DNA from: Loripinus fragilis
Taxonomy: Eukaryota > Mollusca > Bivalvia > Lucinida > Lucinidae
DNA: 64,000 nt
Direction of reading: 5' to 3'
Assembly: GCA_964019695.1 (NCBI GenBank)
Contig: CAXHUL010000214.1
Coordinates: forward strand, 1,178,001 to 1,242,000
Made by a program: the position numbers and the translations under genes. Of the stretch, positions 24,676 through 39,100 are shown piece after piece; position 1 is the stretch's first letter; every line of letters begins with the position of its first letter. The notes beneath the pieces are model-generated. The model had not been told where the DNA came from. It did not search any database and was given only the letters and a program-made list of their open reading frames with translations.

Positions 24676-27600
24676 AGCTGAGAACCATGCATTCGGAGGT
24701 TTTCACACCCCACCCACTAATGCCCTCAAAGTTTGAGAAAACGCGACCTTCGCGAAAAGCCCTGGAACCTATTGCAAAGTGATGAGCAGTGCCCAGGAGC
24801 ACCTCTCAGTCATTTGCGCAATTCCTTCGGCTACAAGTGGCTCAAATAAGGGCGTGAAAATTGTGCCGAAAGCCCTTTCAGGGGCTATTGCTCGGCAGGC
24901 ATTCGGGGGACGGAAAATTTTACGCAATGCCTCACAATGAAGCACTGGTCGGGGGCTAACTTCTGGCACCAGTTTTGAGCCCATCCGTGAAAGTGACCCG
25001 CGCAAGTTTTAGGCCGGGTCGGCTACTGTGGCCTAATCGGGCCTAATGGGAAGATCTTCTAATGCTCATAACTTTTTAATTTCCCGACGGAACGCTTTGA
25101 AATTTTCACCATTTGTAGACGGCCTCCCGTACTACAAACTGATGCCCGTGTGGGCATGATGAAAATAGTAGTTCGCGAAAGGAAGCGCGTAAAGCTTCGG
25201 GGCGGCGGACTTCCACACCCCGATAACTCGGTATCGAAACATTGTTGCGAGCGGGTACGCATGGCAATACCTGCGCCTCTGTTGGCCCTATCCGCGTGCA
25301 AAATCTAAAAGCGATCAGAGCCTTAGAAAGCGCGTACAACCGCTATCCCCATTTGCCTTGGGCCCTATGGGAAAACAGGAAATATCATAATTGCGGTCCG
25401 GGGCGCGCGCGCACAATGATAATTTTCAAACCCGAGTAAGCTCTTTTATAGGTCAACATTTTGGAAAAAAAATTGGCTTGCTGCCCACAGCAGGAGCTGA
25501 GAACCATGCATTCGGAGGTTTTCACACCCCACCCACTAATGCCCTCAAAGTTTGAGAAAACGCGACCTTCGCGAAAAGCCCCGGAACCTATTGCAAAGTG
25601 ATGAGCAGTGCCCAGGAGCACCTCTCAGTCATTTGCGCAAAATTCCTTCGGCTACAAGTGGCTCAAATAAGGGCGTGAAAATTGTGCCGAAAGCCCTTTC
25701 AGGGGCTATTGCTCGGCACTCGGGGGACGGAAAATTTTAGGCAATGCCTCACAATGAAGCACTGGTCGGGGGCTAACTTCTGGCACCAGTTTTGAGCCCA
25801 TCCGTGAAAGTGACCCGCGCAAGTTTTAGGCCGGGTCGGCTACTGTGGCCTAATGGGGCCTAATGGGAAGATCTTCTAATGCTCATAACTTTTTAATTTC
25901 CCGACGGAACGCTTTGAAATTTTCACCATTTGTAGACGGCCTCCCGTACTACAAACTGATGCCAGTGTGGGCATGATGAAAATAGTAGTTCGCGAGACGG
26001 AAGCGCGTAAAGCTTCGGGGCGGCGGACTTCCACACCCCGATAACTCGGTATCGAAACATTGTTGCGGGCGGGTGCGCATGGCAATACCTGCGCCTCTGT
26101 TGGCCCTATCCGCGTGCAAAATCTAAAAGCGATCAGAGCCTTAGAAAGCGCGTACAACCGCTATCCCCATTTGCATTGGGCCCTATGGGAAAACAGGAAA
26201 TATCATAATTGCGGTCCGGGGCGCGCGCGCACAATGATAATTTTCACACCCGAGTAAGCTCTTTTATAGGTCAACATTTTGGAAAAAAAATTGGCTTGCT
26301 GCCCACAGCAGGAGCTGAGAACCATGCATTCGGAGGTTTTCACACCCCACCCACTAATGCCCTCAAAGTTTGAGAAAACGCAACCTTCGCGAAAAGCCCC
26401 GGAACCTATTGCAAAGTGATAAGCAGTGCCCAGGAGCACCTCTCAGTCATTTGCGCAAAATTCCTTCGGCTACAAGTGGCTCAAACAATGGCGTGAAAAT
26501 TGTGCCGAAAGCCCTTTCAGGGGCTATTGCTCGGCACTCGGGGGACGGAAAATTTTACGCAATGCCTCACAATGAAGCACTGGTCGGGGGCTAACTTCTG
26601 GCACCAGTTTTGAGCCCATCCGTGAAAGTGACCCGCGCAAGTTTTAGGCCCGGTCGGCTACTGTGGCCTAATGGGGCCTAATGGGAAGATCTTCTAATGC
26701 TCATAACTTTTTAATTTCCCGACGGAACGCTTTGAAATTTTCACCATTTGTAGACGGCCTCCCGTACTACAAACTGATGCCCGTGTGGGCATGATGAAAA
26801 TAGTAGTTCGCGAGACGGAAGCGCGTAAAGCTTCGGGGCGGCGGACTTCCACACCCCGATAACTCGGTATCGAAACATTGTTGCGGGCGGGTGCGCATGG
26901 CAATACCTGCGCCTCTGTTGGCCCTATCCGCGTGCAAAATCTAAAAGCGATCAGAGCCTTAGAAAGCGCGTACAACCGCTATCCCCATTTGCCTTGGGCC
27001 CTATGGGAAAACAGGAAATATCATAATTGCGGTCCGGGGCGCGCGCGCACAATGATAATTTTCACACCCGAGTAAGCTCTTTTATAGGTCAACATTTTGG
27101 AAAAAAAATTGGCTTGCTGCCCACAGCAGGAGCTGAGAACCATGCATTCGGAGGTTTTCACACCCCACCCACTAATGCCCTCAAAGTTTGAGAAAACGCG
27201 ACCTTCGCGAAAAGCCCCGGAACCTATTGCAAAGTGATGAGCAGTGCCCAGGAGCACCTCTCAGTCATTTGCGCAAAATTCCTTCGGCTACAAGTGGCTC
27301 AAATAAGGGCGTGAAAATTGTGCCGAAAGCCCTTTCAGGGGCTATTGCTCGGCACTCGGGGGACAAAAAATTTTAGGTAATGCCTCACAATGAAGCACTG
27401 GTCGGGGGCTAACTTCTGGCACCAGTTTCGAGCCCGTCCGTGAAAGTGACCCGCGCAAGTTTTAGGCCGGGTCGGCTACTGTGGCCTAATGGGGCCTAAT
27501 GGGAAGATCTTCTAATGCTCATAACTTTTTAATTTCCCGACGGAACGCTTTGAAATTTTCACCATTTGTAGACGGCCTCCCGTACTACAAACTGATGCCC

Positions 27601-28766
27601 GTGCGGGCATGATGAAAATAGAAGTTCGCGAGACGGAAGCGCGTAAAGCTTCGGGGCGGCGGACTTCCACACCCCGATAACTCGGTATCGAAACATTGTT
27701 GCGGGCGGGTGCGCATGGCAATACCTGCGCCTCTGTTGGCCCTATCCGCGTGCAAAATCTAAAAGCGATCAGAGCCTTAGAAAGAGCGTACAACCGCTAT
27801 CCCCATTTGCCTTGGGCCCTATGGGAAAACAGGAAATATCATAATTGCGGTCCGGGGCGCGTGCGCACAATGATAACTTTCACACCCGAGTAAGCTCTTT
27901 TATAGGTCAACATTTTGGAAAAAAAATTGGCTTGCTGCCCACAGCAGGAGCTGAGAACCATGCATTCGGAGGTTTTCACACCCCACCCACTAATGCCCTC
28001 AAAGTTTGAGAAAACGCGACCTTCGCGAAAAGCCCCGGAACCTATTGCAAAGTGATAAGCAGTGCCCAGGAGCACCTCTCAGTCATTTGCGCAAAATTCC
28101 TTCGGCTACAAGTGGCTCAAATAAGGGCGTGAAAATTGTGCCGAAAGCCCTTTCAGGGGCTATTGCTCGGCACTCGGGGGACGGAAAATTTTACGCAATG
28201 CCTCACAATGAAGCACTGGTCGGGGGCTAACTTCTGGCACCAGTTTCAAGCCCGTCCGTGAAAGTGACCCGCCCAAGTTTTAGGCCGGGTCGGCTACTGT
28301 GGCCTAATGGGGCCTAATGGGAAGATCTTCTAATGCTCATAACTTTTTAATTTCCCGACGGAACGCTTTGAAATTTTCACCATTTGTAGACGGCCTCCCG
28401 TACTACAACCTGATGCCAGTGTGGGCATGATGAAAATAGTAGTTCGCGAGACGGAAGCACGTAAAGCTTCGGGGCGGCGGACTTCCACACCCCGATAACT
28501 CGGTATCGAAACATTGTTGCGGGCGGGTGCGCATGGCAATACCTGCGCCTCTGTTGGCCCTATCCGCGTGCAAAATCTAAAAGCGATCAGAGCCTTAGAA
28601 AGCGCGTACAACCGCTATCCCCATTTGCCTTGGGCCCTATGGGAAAACAGGAAATATAATTGCGGTCCGGGGCGCGCGCGCACAATGATAATTTTCACAC
28701 CCGAGTAAGCTCTTTTATAGGTCAACATTTTGGAAAAAAAATTGGCTTGCTGCCCACAGCAGGAGC
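24676..28766 (+). repeat. Five-monomer higher-order repeat, copy 2 (4,091 bp)
   Basis: This is a tandem second copy of the preceding five monomers. I found about nine single-base differences over 4,091 bp, so the copies are roughly 99.8% identical. Examples are TCTCGG/CACTCGG at 21,627/25,718, AAAACATT/GAAACATT at about 21,963/26,054, GCCTTGG/GCATTGG at about 22,083/26,174, and AAAGTGATC/AAAGCGATC at 23,675/27,766. A 3-bp deletion near 28,657 (GAAATATAATTG) sits at the right end. The end lies before 28,853, where the ordinary CCCCGGAACC returns. Confidence 0.88.
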
Positions 28767-31700
28767 TGAGAACCATGCATTCGGAGGTTTTCACACCCCA
28801 CCCACTAATGCCCTCAAAGTTTGAGAAAACGCGACCTTCGCGAAAAGCCCCGGAACCTATTGCAAAGTGATGAGCAGTGCCCAGGAGCACCTCTCAGTCA
28901 TTTGCGCAAAATTCCTTCGGCTACAAGTGGCTCAAATAAGGGCGTGAAAATTGTGCCGAAAGCCCTTTCAGGGGCTATTGCTCGGCACTCGGGGGACAAA
29001 AAATTTTAGGCAATGCCTCACAATGAAGCACTGGTCGGGGGCTAACTTCTGGCACCAGTTTTGAGCCCGTCCGTGAAAGTGACCCGCGCAAGTTTTAGGC
29101 CGGGTCGGCTACTGTGGCCTAATGGGGCCTAATGGGAAGATCTTCTAATGCTCATAACTTTTTAATTTCCCGACGGAACGCTTTGAAATTTTCACCATTT
29201 GTAGACGGCCTCCCGTACTACAAACTGATGCCCGTGCGGGCATGATGAAAATAGTAGTTCGCGAGACGGAAGCGCGTAAAGCTTCGGGGCGGCGGACTTC
29301 CACACCCCGATAACTTGGTATCGAAACATTGTTGCGGGCGGGTGCGCATGGCAATACCTGCGCCTCTGTTGGCCCTATCCGCGTGCAAAATCTAAAAGCG
29401 ATCAGAGCCTTAGAAAGCGCGTACAACCGCTATCCCCATTTGCCTTGGGCCCTATGGGAAAACAGGAAATATCATAATTGCGGTCCGGGGCGCGCGCGCA
29501 CAATGATAATTTTCACACCCGAGTAAGCTCTTTTATAGGTCAACATTTTGGAAAAAAAATTGGCTTGCTGCCCACAGCAGGAGCTGAGAACCATGCATTC
29601 GGAGGTTTTCACACCCCACCCACTAATGCCCTCAAAGTTTGAGAAAACGCGACCTTCGCGAAAAGCCCCGGAACCTATTGCAAAGTGATGAGCAGTGCCC
29701 AGGAGCACCTCTCAGTCATTTGCGCAAAATTCCTTCGGCTACAAGTGGCTCAAATAAGGGCGTGAAAATTGTGCCGAAAGCCCTTTCAGGGGCTATTGCT
29801 CGGCACTCGGGGGACGGAAAATTTTACGCAATGCCTCACAATGAAGCACTGGTCGGGGGCTAACTTCTGGCACCAGTTTTGAGCCCGTCCGTGAAAGTGA
29901 CCCGCGCAAGTTTTAGGCCGGGTCGGCTACTGTGGCCTAATGGGGCCTAATGGGAAGATCTTCTAATGCTCATAACTTTTTAATTTCCCGACGGAACGCT
30001 TTGAAATTTTCACCATTTGTAGACGGCCTCCCGTACTACAAACTGATGCCCGTGTGGGCATGATGAAAATAGTAGTTCGCGAGACGGAAGCGCGTAAAGC
30101 TTCGGGGCGGCGGACTTCCACACCCCGATAACTCAGTATCGAAACATTGTTGCGGGCGGGTGCGCATGGCAATACCTGCGCCTCTGTTGGCCCTATCCGC
30201 GTGCAAAATCTAAAAGCGATCAGAGCCTTAGAAAGCGCGTACAACCGCTATCCCCATTTGCCTTGGGCCCTATGGGAAAACAGGAAATATCATAATTGCG
30301 GTCCGGGGCACGCGCGCACAATGATAATTTTCACACCCGAGTAAGCTCTTTTATAGGTCAACATTTTGGAAAAAAAATTGGCTTGCTGCCCACAGCAGGA
30401 GCTGAGAACCATGCATTCGGAGGTTTTCACACCCCACCCACTAATGCCCTCAAAGTTTGAGAAAACGCGACCTTCGCGAAAAGCCCCGGAACCTATTGCA
30501 AAGTGATGAGCAGTGCCCAGGAGCACCTCTCAGTCATTTGCGCAAAATTCCTTCGGCTAAAAGTGGCTCAAATAAGGGTGTGAAAATTGTGCCGAAAGCC
30601 CTTTCAGGGGCTATTGCTCGGCACTCGGGGGACGGAAAATTTTACGCAATGCCTCACAATGAAGCACTGGTCGGGGGCTAACTTCTGGCACCAGTTTCGA
30701 GCCCGTCCGTGAAAGTGACCCGCGCAAGTTTTAGGCCGGGTCGGCTACTGTGGCCTAATGGGGCCTAATGGGAAGATCTTCTAATGCTCATAACTTTTTA
30801 ATTTCCCGACGGAACGCTTTGAAATTTTCACCATTTGTAGACGGCCTCCCGTACTACAAACTGATGCCCGTGCGGGCATGATGAAAATAGTAGTTCGCGA
30901 GACGGAAGCGCGTAAAGCTTCGGGGCGGCGGACTTCCACACCCCGATAACTCGGTATCGAAACATTGTTGCGGGCGGGTGCGCATGGCAATACCTGCGCC
31001 TCTGTTGGCCCTATCCGCGTGCAAAATCTAAAAGCGATCAGAGCCTTAGAAAGCGCGTACAACCGCTATCCTCATTTGCCTTGGGCCCTATGGGAAAACA
31101 GGAAATATCATAATTGCGGTCCGGGGCGCGCGCGCACAATGATAATTTTCACACCCGAGTAAGCTCTTTTATAGGTCAACATTTTGGAAAAAAAATTGGC
31201 TTGCTGCCCACAGCAGGAGCTGAGAACCATGCTTTCGGAGGTTTTCACACCCCACCCACTAATGCCCTCAAAGTTTGAGAAAACGCGACCTTCGCGAAAA
31301 GCCCCGGAACCTATTGCAAAGTGATGAGCAGTGCCCAGGAGCACCTCTCAGTCATTTGCGCAAAATTCCTTCGGCTACAAGTGGCTCAAATAAGGGCGTG
31401 AAAATTGTGCCGAAAGCCCTTTCAGGGGCTATTGCTCGGCACTCGGGGGACGGAAAATTTTACGCAATGCCTCACAATGAAGCACTGGTCGGGGGCTAAC
31501 TTCTGGCACCAGTTTCGAGCCCGTCCGTGAAAGTGACCCGCGCAAGTTTTAGGCCGGGTCGGCTACTGTGGCCTAATGGGGCCTAATGGGAAGATCTTCT
31601 AATGCTCATAACTTTTTAATTTCCCGACGGAACGCTTTGAAATTTTCACCATTTGTAGACGGCCTCCCGTACTACAAACTGATGCCCGTGTGGGCATGAT

Positions 31701-33379
31701 GAAAATAGTAGTTCGCGAGACGGAAGCGCGTAAAGCTTCGGGGCGGCGGACTTCCACACCCCGATAACTCGGTATCGAAACATTGTTGCGGGCGGGTACG
31801 CATGGCAATACCTGCGCCTCTGTTGGCCCTATCCGCGTGCAAAATCTAAAAGCGATCAGAGCCTTAGAAAGCGCGTACAACCGCTATCCCCATTTGCCTT
31901 GGGCCCTATGGGAAAACAGGAAATATCATAATTGCTGTCCGGGGCGCGCGCGCACAATGATAATTTTCACACCCGAGTAAGCTCTTTTATAGGTCAACAT
32001 TTTGGAAAAAAAATTGGCTTGCTGCCCACAGCAGGAGCTGAGAACCATGCATTCGGAGGTTTTCACACCCCACCCACTAATGCCCTCAAAGTTTGAGAAA
32101 ACGCGACCTTCGTGAAAAGCCCCGGAACCTATTGCAAAGTGATGAGCAGTGGCCAGGAGCACCTCTCAGTCATTTGCGCAAAATTCCTTCGGCTACAAGT
32201 GGCTCAAATAAGGGCGTGAAAATTGTGCCGAAAGCCCTTTCAGGGGCTATTGCTCGGCACTCGGGGGACGGAAAATTTTAGGCAATGCCTCACAATGAAG
32301 CACTGGTCGGGGGCTAACTTCTGGCACCAGTTTCGAGCCCATCCGTGAAAGTGACCCGCGCAAGTTTTAGGCCGGGTCGGCTACTGTGGCCTAATGGGGC
32401 CTAATGGGAAGATCTTCTAATGCTCATAACTTTTTAATTTCCCGACGGAACGCTTTGAAATTTTCACCATTTGTAGACGGCCTCCCGTACTACAAACTGA
32501 TGCCAGTGTGGGCATGATGAAAATAGTAGTTCGCGAGACGGAAGCGCGTAAAGCTTCGGGGCGGCGGACTTCCACACCCCGATAACTCGGTATCGAAACA
32601 TTGTTGCGGGCGGGTGCGCATGGCAATACCTGCGCCTCTGTTGGCCCTATCCGCGTGCAAAATCTAAAAGCGATCAGAGCCTTAGAAAGCGCGTACAACC
32701 GCTATCCCCATTTGCCTTGGGCCCTATGGGAAAACAGGAAATATCATAATTGCGGTCCGGGGCGCGCGCGCACAATGATAATTTTCACACCCGAGTAAGC
32801 TCTTTTATAGGTCAACATTTTGGAAAAAAAATTGGCTTGCTGCCCACAGCAGGAGCTGAGAACCATGCATTCGGAGGTTTTCACACCCCACCCACTAATG
32901 CCCTCAAAGTTTGAGAAAACGCGACCTTCGCGAAAAGCCCCGGAACCTATTGCAAAGTGATAAGCAGTGCCCAGGAGCACCTCTCAGTCATTTGCGCAAA
33001 ATTCCTTCGACTACAAGTGGCTCAAATAATGGCGTGAAAATTGTGCCGAAAGCCCTTTCAGGGGCTATTGCTCGGCACTCGGGGGACGGAAAATTTTACG
33101 CAATGCCTCACAATGAAGCACTGGTCGGGGGCTAACTTCTGGCACCAGTTTTGAGCCCGTCCGTGAAAGTGACCCGCGCAAGTTTTAGGCCGGGTCGGCT
33201 ACTGTGGCCTAATGGGGCCTAATGGGAAGATCTTCTAATGCTCATAACTTTTTAATTTCCCAACGGAACGCTTTGAAATTTTCACCATTTGTAGACGGCC
33301 TCCCGTACTACAAACTGATGCCCGTGTGGGCATGATGAAAATAGTAGTTCGCGAGACGGAAGCGCGTAAAGCTTCGGGG

Positions 33380-36100
33380 CGGCGGACTTCCACATTCCCG
33401 ATAACTCGGTATCGAAACATTGTTGCGAGAGGTTGTGCATAGCAATACCTGCGCCTCTGTTGGCCCTATCCGCGTGCAAAATCTAAAAGCGATCAGAGCC
33501 TTAGAAAGCGCGTACAACCGCTATCCTCATTTGCCTTGGGCCCTATGGGAAAACAGGAAATATCATAATTGCGGTCCGGGGCGCGCGCGCACAATGATAA
33601 TTTTCACACCCGAGTAAGCTCTTTTATAGGTCAACATCTTGGAAAAAAATTGGCTTGCTGCCCACAGCAGGAGCTGAGAACCATGCATTCGGAGGTTTTC
33701 ACACCCCACCCACTAATGCCCTCAAAGTTTGAGAAAACGCGACCTTCGCGAAAAGCCCCGGAACCTATTGCAAAGTGATGAGCAGTGCCCAGGAGCACCT
33801 CTTAGTCATTTGCGCAAAATTCCTTCGGCTACAAGTGGCTCAAATAAGGGCGTGAAAATTGTGCCGAAAGCCCTTTCAGGGGCTATTGCTCGGCACTCGG
33901 GGGACGGAAAATTTTACGCAATGCCTCACAATGAAGCACTGGTCGGGGGCTAACTTCTGGCACCAGTTTCGAGCCCGTCCGTGAAAGTGACCCGCGCAAG
34001 TTTTAGGCCGGGTCGGCTACTGTGGCCTAATGGGGCCTAATGGGAAGATCTTCTAATGCTCATAACTTTTTAATTTTCCGACGGAACGCTTTGAAATTTT
34101 CACCATTTGTAGACGGCCTCCCGTACTACAAACTGATGCCCGTGTGGGCATGATGAAAATAGTAGTTCGCGAGACGGAAGCGCGTAAAGCTTCGGGGCGG
34201 CGGACTTCCATACCCCGATAACTCGGTATCGAAACATTGTTGCGGGCGGGTGCGCATGGCAATACCTGCGCCTCTGTTGGCCCTATCCGCGTGCAAAATC
34301 TAAAAGCGATCAGAGCCTTAGAAAGAGCGTACAACCGCTATCCCCATTTGCCTTGGGCCCTATGGGAAAACAGGAAATATCATAATTGCGGTCCGGGGCG
34401 CGTGCGCACAATGATAACTTTCACACCTGAGTAAGCTCTTTTATAGGTCAACATTTTGGAAAAAAAATTGGCTTGCTGCCCACAGCAGGAGCTGAGATCC
34501 ATGCATTCTGAGGTTTTCACACCCCACCCACTAATGCCCTCAAAGTTTGAGAAAACGCGACCTTCGCGAAAAGCCCCGGAACCTATTGCAAAGTGATGAG
34601 CAGTGCCCAGGAGCACCTCTCAGTCATTTGCGCAAAATTCCTTCGGCTACAAGTGGCTCAAATAAGGGCGTGAAAATTGTGCCGAAAGCCCTTTCAGGGG
34701 CTATTGCTCGGCACTCGGGGGACGGAAAATTTTACGCAATGCCTCACAATGAAGCACTGGTCGGGGGCTAACTTCTGGCACCAGTTTCAAGCCCGTCCGT
34801 GAAAGTGACCCGCGCAAGTTTTAGGCCGGGTCGGCTACTGTTGCCTAATGGGGCCTAATGGGAAGATCTTCTAATGCTCATAACTTTTTAATTTCCCGAC
34901 GGAACGCTTTGAAATTTTCACCATTTGTAGACGGCCTCCCGTACTACAAACTGATGCCCGTGCGGGCATGATGAAAATAGTAGTTCGCGAGACGGAAGCG
35001 CGTAAAGCTTCGGGGCGGCGGACTTCCACATTCCCGATAACTCGGTATCGAAACATTGTTGCGAGAGGTTGCGCATGGCAATACCTGCGCCTCTGTTGGC
35101 CCTATCCGCGTGCAAAATCTAAAAGCGATCAGAGCCTTAGAAAGCGCGTACAACCGCTATCCTCATTTGCCTTGGGCCCTATGGGAAAACAGGAAATATC
35201 ATAATTGCGGTCCGGGGCGCGCGCGCACAATGATAATTTTCACACCCGATTAAGCTCTTTTATAGGTCAACATTTTGGAAAAAAAATTGGCTTGCTGCCC
35301 ACAGCAGGAGCTGAGAACCATGCATTCGGAGGTTTTCACACCCCACCCACTAATGCCCTCAAAGTTTGAGAAAACGCGACCTTCGCGAAAAGCCCCGGAA
35401 CCTATTGCAAAGTGATGAGCAGTGCCCAGGAGCACCTCTCAGTCATTTGCGCAAAATTCCTTTGGCTACAAGTGGCTCAAATAAGGGCGTGAAAATTGTG
35501 CCGAAAGCCCTTTCAGGGGCTATTGCTCGGCACTCGGGGGACGGAAAATTTTACGCAATGCCTCACAATGAAGCACTGGTCGGGGGCTAACTTCTGGCAC
35601 CAGTTTCGAGCCCGTCCGTGAAAGTGACCCGCGCAAGTTTTAGGCCGGGTCGGCTACTGTGGCCTAATGGGGCCTAATGGGAAGATCTTCTAATGCTCAT
35701 AACTTTTTAATTTCCCGACGGAACGCTTTGAAATTTTCACCATTTGTAGACGGCCTCCCGTACTACAAACTGATGCCCGTGTGGGCATGATGAAAATAGA
35801 AGTTGGCGAGACGGAAGCGCGTAAAGCTTCGGGGCGGCGGACTTCCACACCCCGATAACTCGGTATCGAAACATTGTTGCGGGCGGGTGCGCATGGCAAT
35901 ACCTGCGCCTCTGTTGGCCCTATCCGCCAGCAAAATCTAAAAGCGATCAGAGCCTTAGAAAGCGCGTACAACCGCTATCCCCATTTGCCTTGGGCCCTAT
36001 GGGAAAACAGGAAATATCATAATTGCGGTCCGGGGCACGTGCGCACAATGATAACTTTCACACCCGAGTAAGCTCTTTTATTGGTCAACATTTTGGAAAA
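33380..36100 (+). repeat. Two-monomer alternating pattern in block B
   Basis: The variants ACATTCCCGATAAC, TTGCGAGAGGTTG and TATCCTCATTTG occur near 33,393-33,530 and again 1,636 bp later, near 35,029-35,166. GTGCGCACAATGATAACTTTC near 34,402 recurs near 36,038. The intervening sequence is less consistently shared: CCTTTGGC near 35,460 and ATTGGTCAAC near 36,080 occur in only one copy. This is therefore an older or partly converted two-monomer duplication. The GATAACTTTC variant is also in the 23.8- and 27.9-kb monomers. Confidence 0.55.
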
Positions 36101-39100
36101 AAAATTGGCTTGCTGCCCACAGCAGGAGCTGAGAACCATGCATTCGGAGGTTTTCACACCCCACCCACTAATGCCCTCAAAGTTTGAGAAAACGCGACCT
36201 TCGCGAAAAGCCCCGGAACCTATTGCAAAGTGATGAGCAGTGCCCAGGAGCACCTCTCAGTCATTTGCGCAAAATTCCTTCGGCTACAAGTGGCTCAAAT
36301 AAGGGCGTGAAAATTGTGCCGAAAGCCCTTTCAGGGGCTATTGCTCGGCACTCGGGGGATGGAAAATTTTACGCAATGCCTCACAATGAAGCACTGGTCG
36401 GGGGCTAACTTCTGGCACCAGTTTCGAGCCCGTCCGTGAAAGTGACCCGCGCAAGTTTTAGGCCGGGTCGGCTACTGTGGCCTAATGGGGCCTAATGGGA
36501 AGATCTTCTAATGCTCATAACTTTTTAATTTCCCGACGGAACGCTTTGAAATTTTCACCATTTGTAGACGGCCTCCCATACTACAAACTGATGCCCGTGT
36601 GGGCATGATGAAAATAGTAGTTCGCGAGACGGAAGCGCATAAAGCTTCGGGGCGGCGGACATCCACACCCCGATAACTCGGTATCGAAACATTGTTGCGG
36701 GCGGGTGCGCATGGCAATACCTGCGCCTCTGTTGGCCCTATCCGCGTGCAAAATCTAAAAGCGATCAGAGCCTTAGAAAGCGCGTACAACCGCTATCCCC
36801 ATTTGCCTTGGGCCCTATGGGAAAACAGGAAATATCATAATTGCGGTCCGGGGCGCGCGCGCACAATGATAATTTTCACACCCGAGTAAGCTCTTTTATA
36901 GGTCAACATTTTGGAAAAAAAATTGGCTTGCTGCCCACAGCAGGAGCTGAGAACCATGCATTCGGAGGTTTTCACACCCCACCCACTAATGCCCTCAAAG
37001 TTTGAGAAAACGCGACCTTCGCGAAAAGCCCCGGAACCTATTGCAAAGTGATGAGCAGTGCCCAGGAGCACCTCTCAGTCATTTGCGCAAAATTCCTTCG
37101 GCTACAAGTGGCTCAAATAAGGGCGTGAAAATTGTGCCGAAAGCCCTTTCAGGTGCTATTGCTCGGCAGGCACTCGGGGGACGGAAAATTTTACGCAATG
37201 CCTCACAATGAAGCACTGGTCGGGGGCTAACTTCTGGCACCAGTTTTGAGCCTGTCCGTGAAAGTGACCCGCGCAAGTTTTAGGCCGGGTCGGCTACTGT
37301 GGCCTAATGGGGCCTAATGGGAAGATCTTCTAATGCTCATAACTTTTTAATTTCCCGACGGAACGCTTTGAAATTTTCACCATTTGTAGACGGCCTCCCG
37401 TACTACAAACTGATGCCCGTGTGGGCATGATGAAAATAGTAGTTCGCGAGACGGAAGCGCGTAAAGCTTCGGGGCGGCGGACTTCCACACCCCGATAACT
37501 CGGTATCTAAACATTGTTGCGGGCGAGTGCGCATGGCAATACCTGCGCCTATGTTGGCCCTATCCGCGTGCAAAATCTAAAAGCGATCAGAGCCTTAGAA
37601 AGCGCGTACAACCGCTATCCCCATTTGCCTTGGGCCCTATGGGAAAACAGGAAATATCATAATTGCGGTCCGGGGCGCGCGCGCACAATGATAATTTTCA
37701 CACCCGAGTAAGCTCTTTTATAGGTCAACATTTTGGAAAAAAAATTGGCTTGCTGCCCACAGCAGGAGCTGAGAACCATGCATTCGGAGGTTTTCACACC
37801 CCACCCACTAATGCCCTCAAAGTTTGAGAAAACGCGACCTTCGCGAAAAGCCCCAGAACCTATTGCAAAGTGATGAGCAGTGCCCAGGAGCACCTCTCAG
37901 TCATTTGCGCAAAATTCCTTCGGCTACAAGTGGCTCAAATAAGGGCGTGAAAATTGTGCCGAAAGCCCTTTCAGGGGCTATTGCTCGGCACTTGGGGGAC
38001 GGAAAATTTTACGCAATGCCTCACAATGAAGCACTGGTCGGGGGCTAACTTCTGGCACCAGTTTCGAGCCCGTCCGTGAAAGTGACCCGCGCAAGTTTTA
38101 GGCCGGGTCGGCTACTGTGGCCTAATGGGGCCTAATGGGAAGATCTTCTAATGCTCATAACTTTTTAATTTCCCGATGGAACGCTTTGAAATTTTCACCA
38201 TTTGTAGACGGCCTCCCGTACTACAAACTGATGCCCGTGCGGGCATGATGAAAATAGTAGTTCGCGAGACGGAAGCGCGTAAAGCTTCTGGGCGGCGGAC
38301 TTCCACACCCCGATAACTCAGTATCGAAACAATGTTGCGGGCTGGTGCGCATGGCAATACCTGCGCCTCTGTTGGCCCTATCCGCGTGCAAAATCTGAAA
38401 GCGATCAGAGCCTTAGAAAGCGCGTACAACCGCTATCCCCATTTGCCTTGGGCCCTATGGGAAAACAGGAAATATCATAATTGCGGTCCGGGGCGCGCGC
38501 GCACAATGATAATTTTCACACCCGAGTAAGCTCTTTTATAGGTCAACATTTTGGAAAAAAAATTGGCTTGCTGCCCACAGCAGGAGCTGAGAACCATGCA
38601 TTCGGAGGTTTTCACACCCCACCCACTAATGCCTCAAAGTTTGAGAAAACGTGACCTTCGCGAAAAGCCCCGGAACCTATTGCAAAGTGATGAGCAGTGC
38701 CCAGGAGCACCTCTCAGTCATTTGCGCAAAATTCCTTTGGCTACAAGTGGCTCAAATAAGGGCGTGAAAATTGTGCCGAAAGCCCTTTCAGGGGCTATTG
38801 CTCGGCACTCGGGGGACGGAAAATTTCACGCAATGCCTCACAATGAAGCACTGGTCGGGGGCTAACTTCTGGCACCAGTTTCGAGCCCGTCCGTGAAAGT
38901 GACCCGCACAAGTATTAGGCAGGGTCGGCTACTGTGGCCTAATGGGGCCTAATGGGAAGATCTTCTAATGCTCATAACTTTTTAATTTCCCGACGGAACG
39001 CTTCGAAATTTTCACCATTTGTAGATGGCCTCCATTACTACAAACTGATGCCCGTGTGGGCATGATGAAAATATTAGTTCGCGAGACGGAAGCGCGTAAA

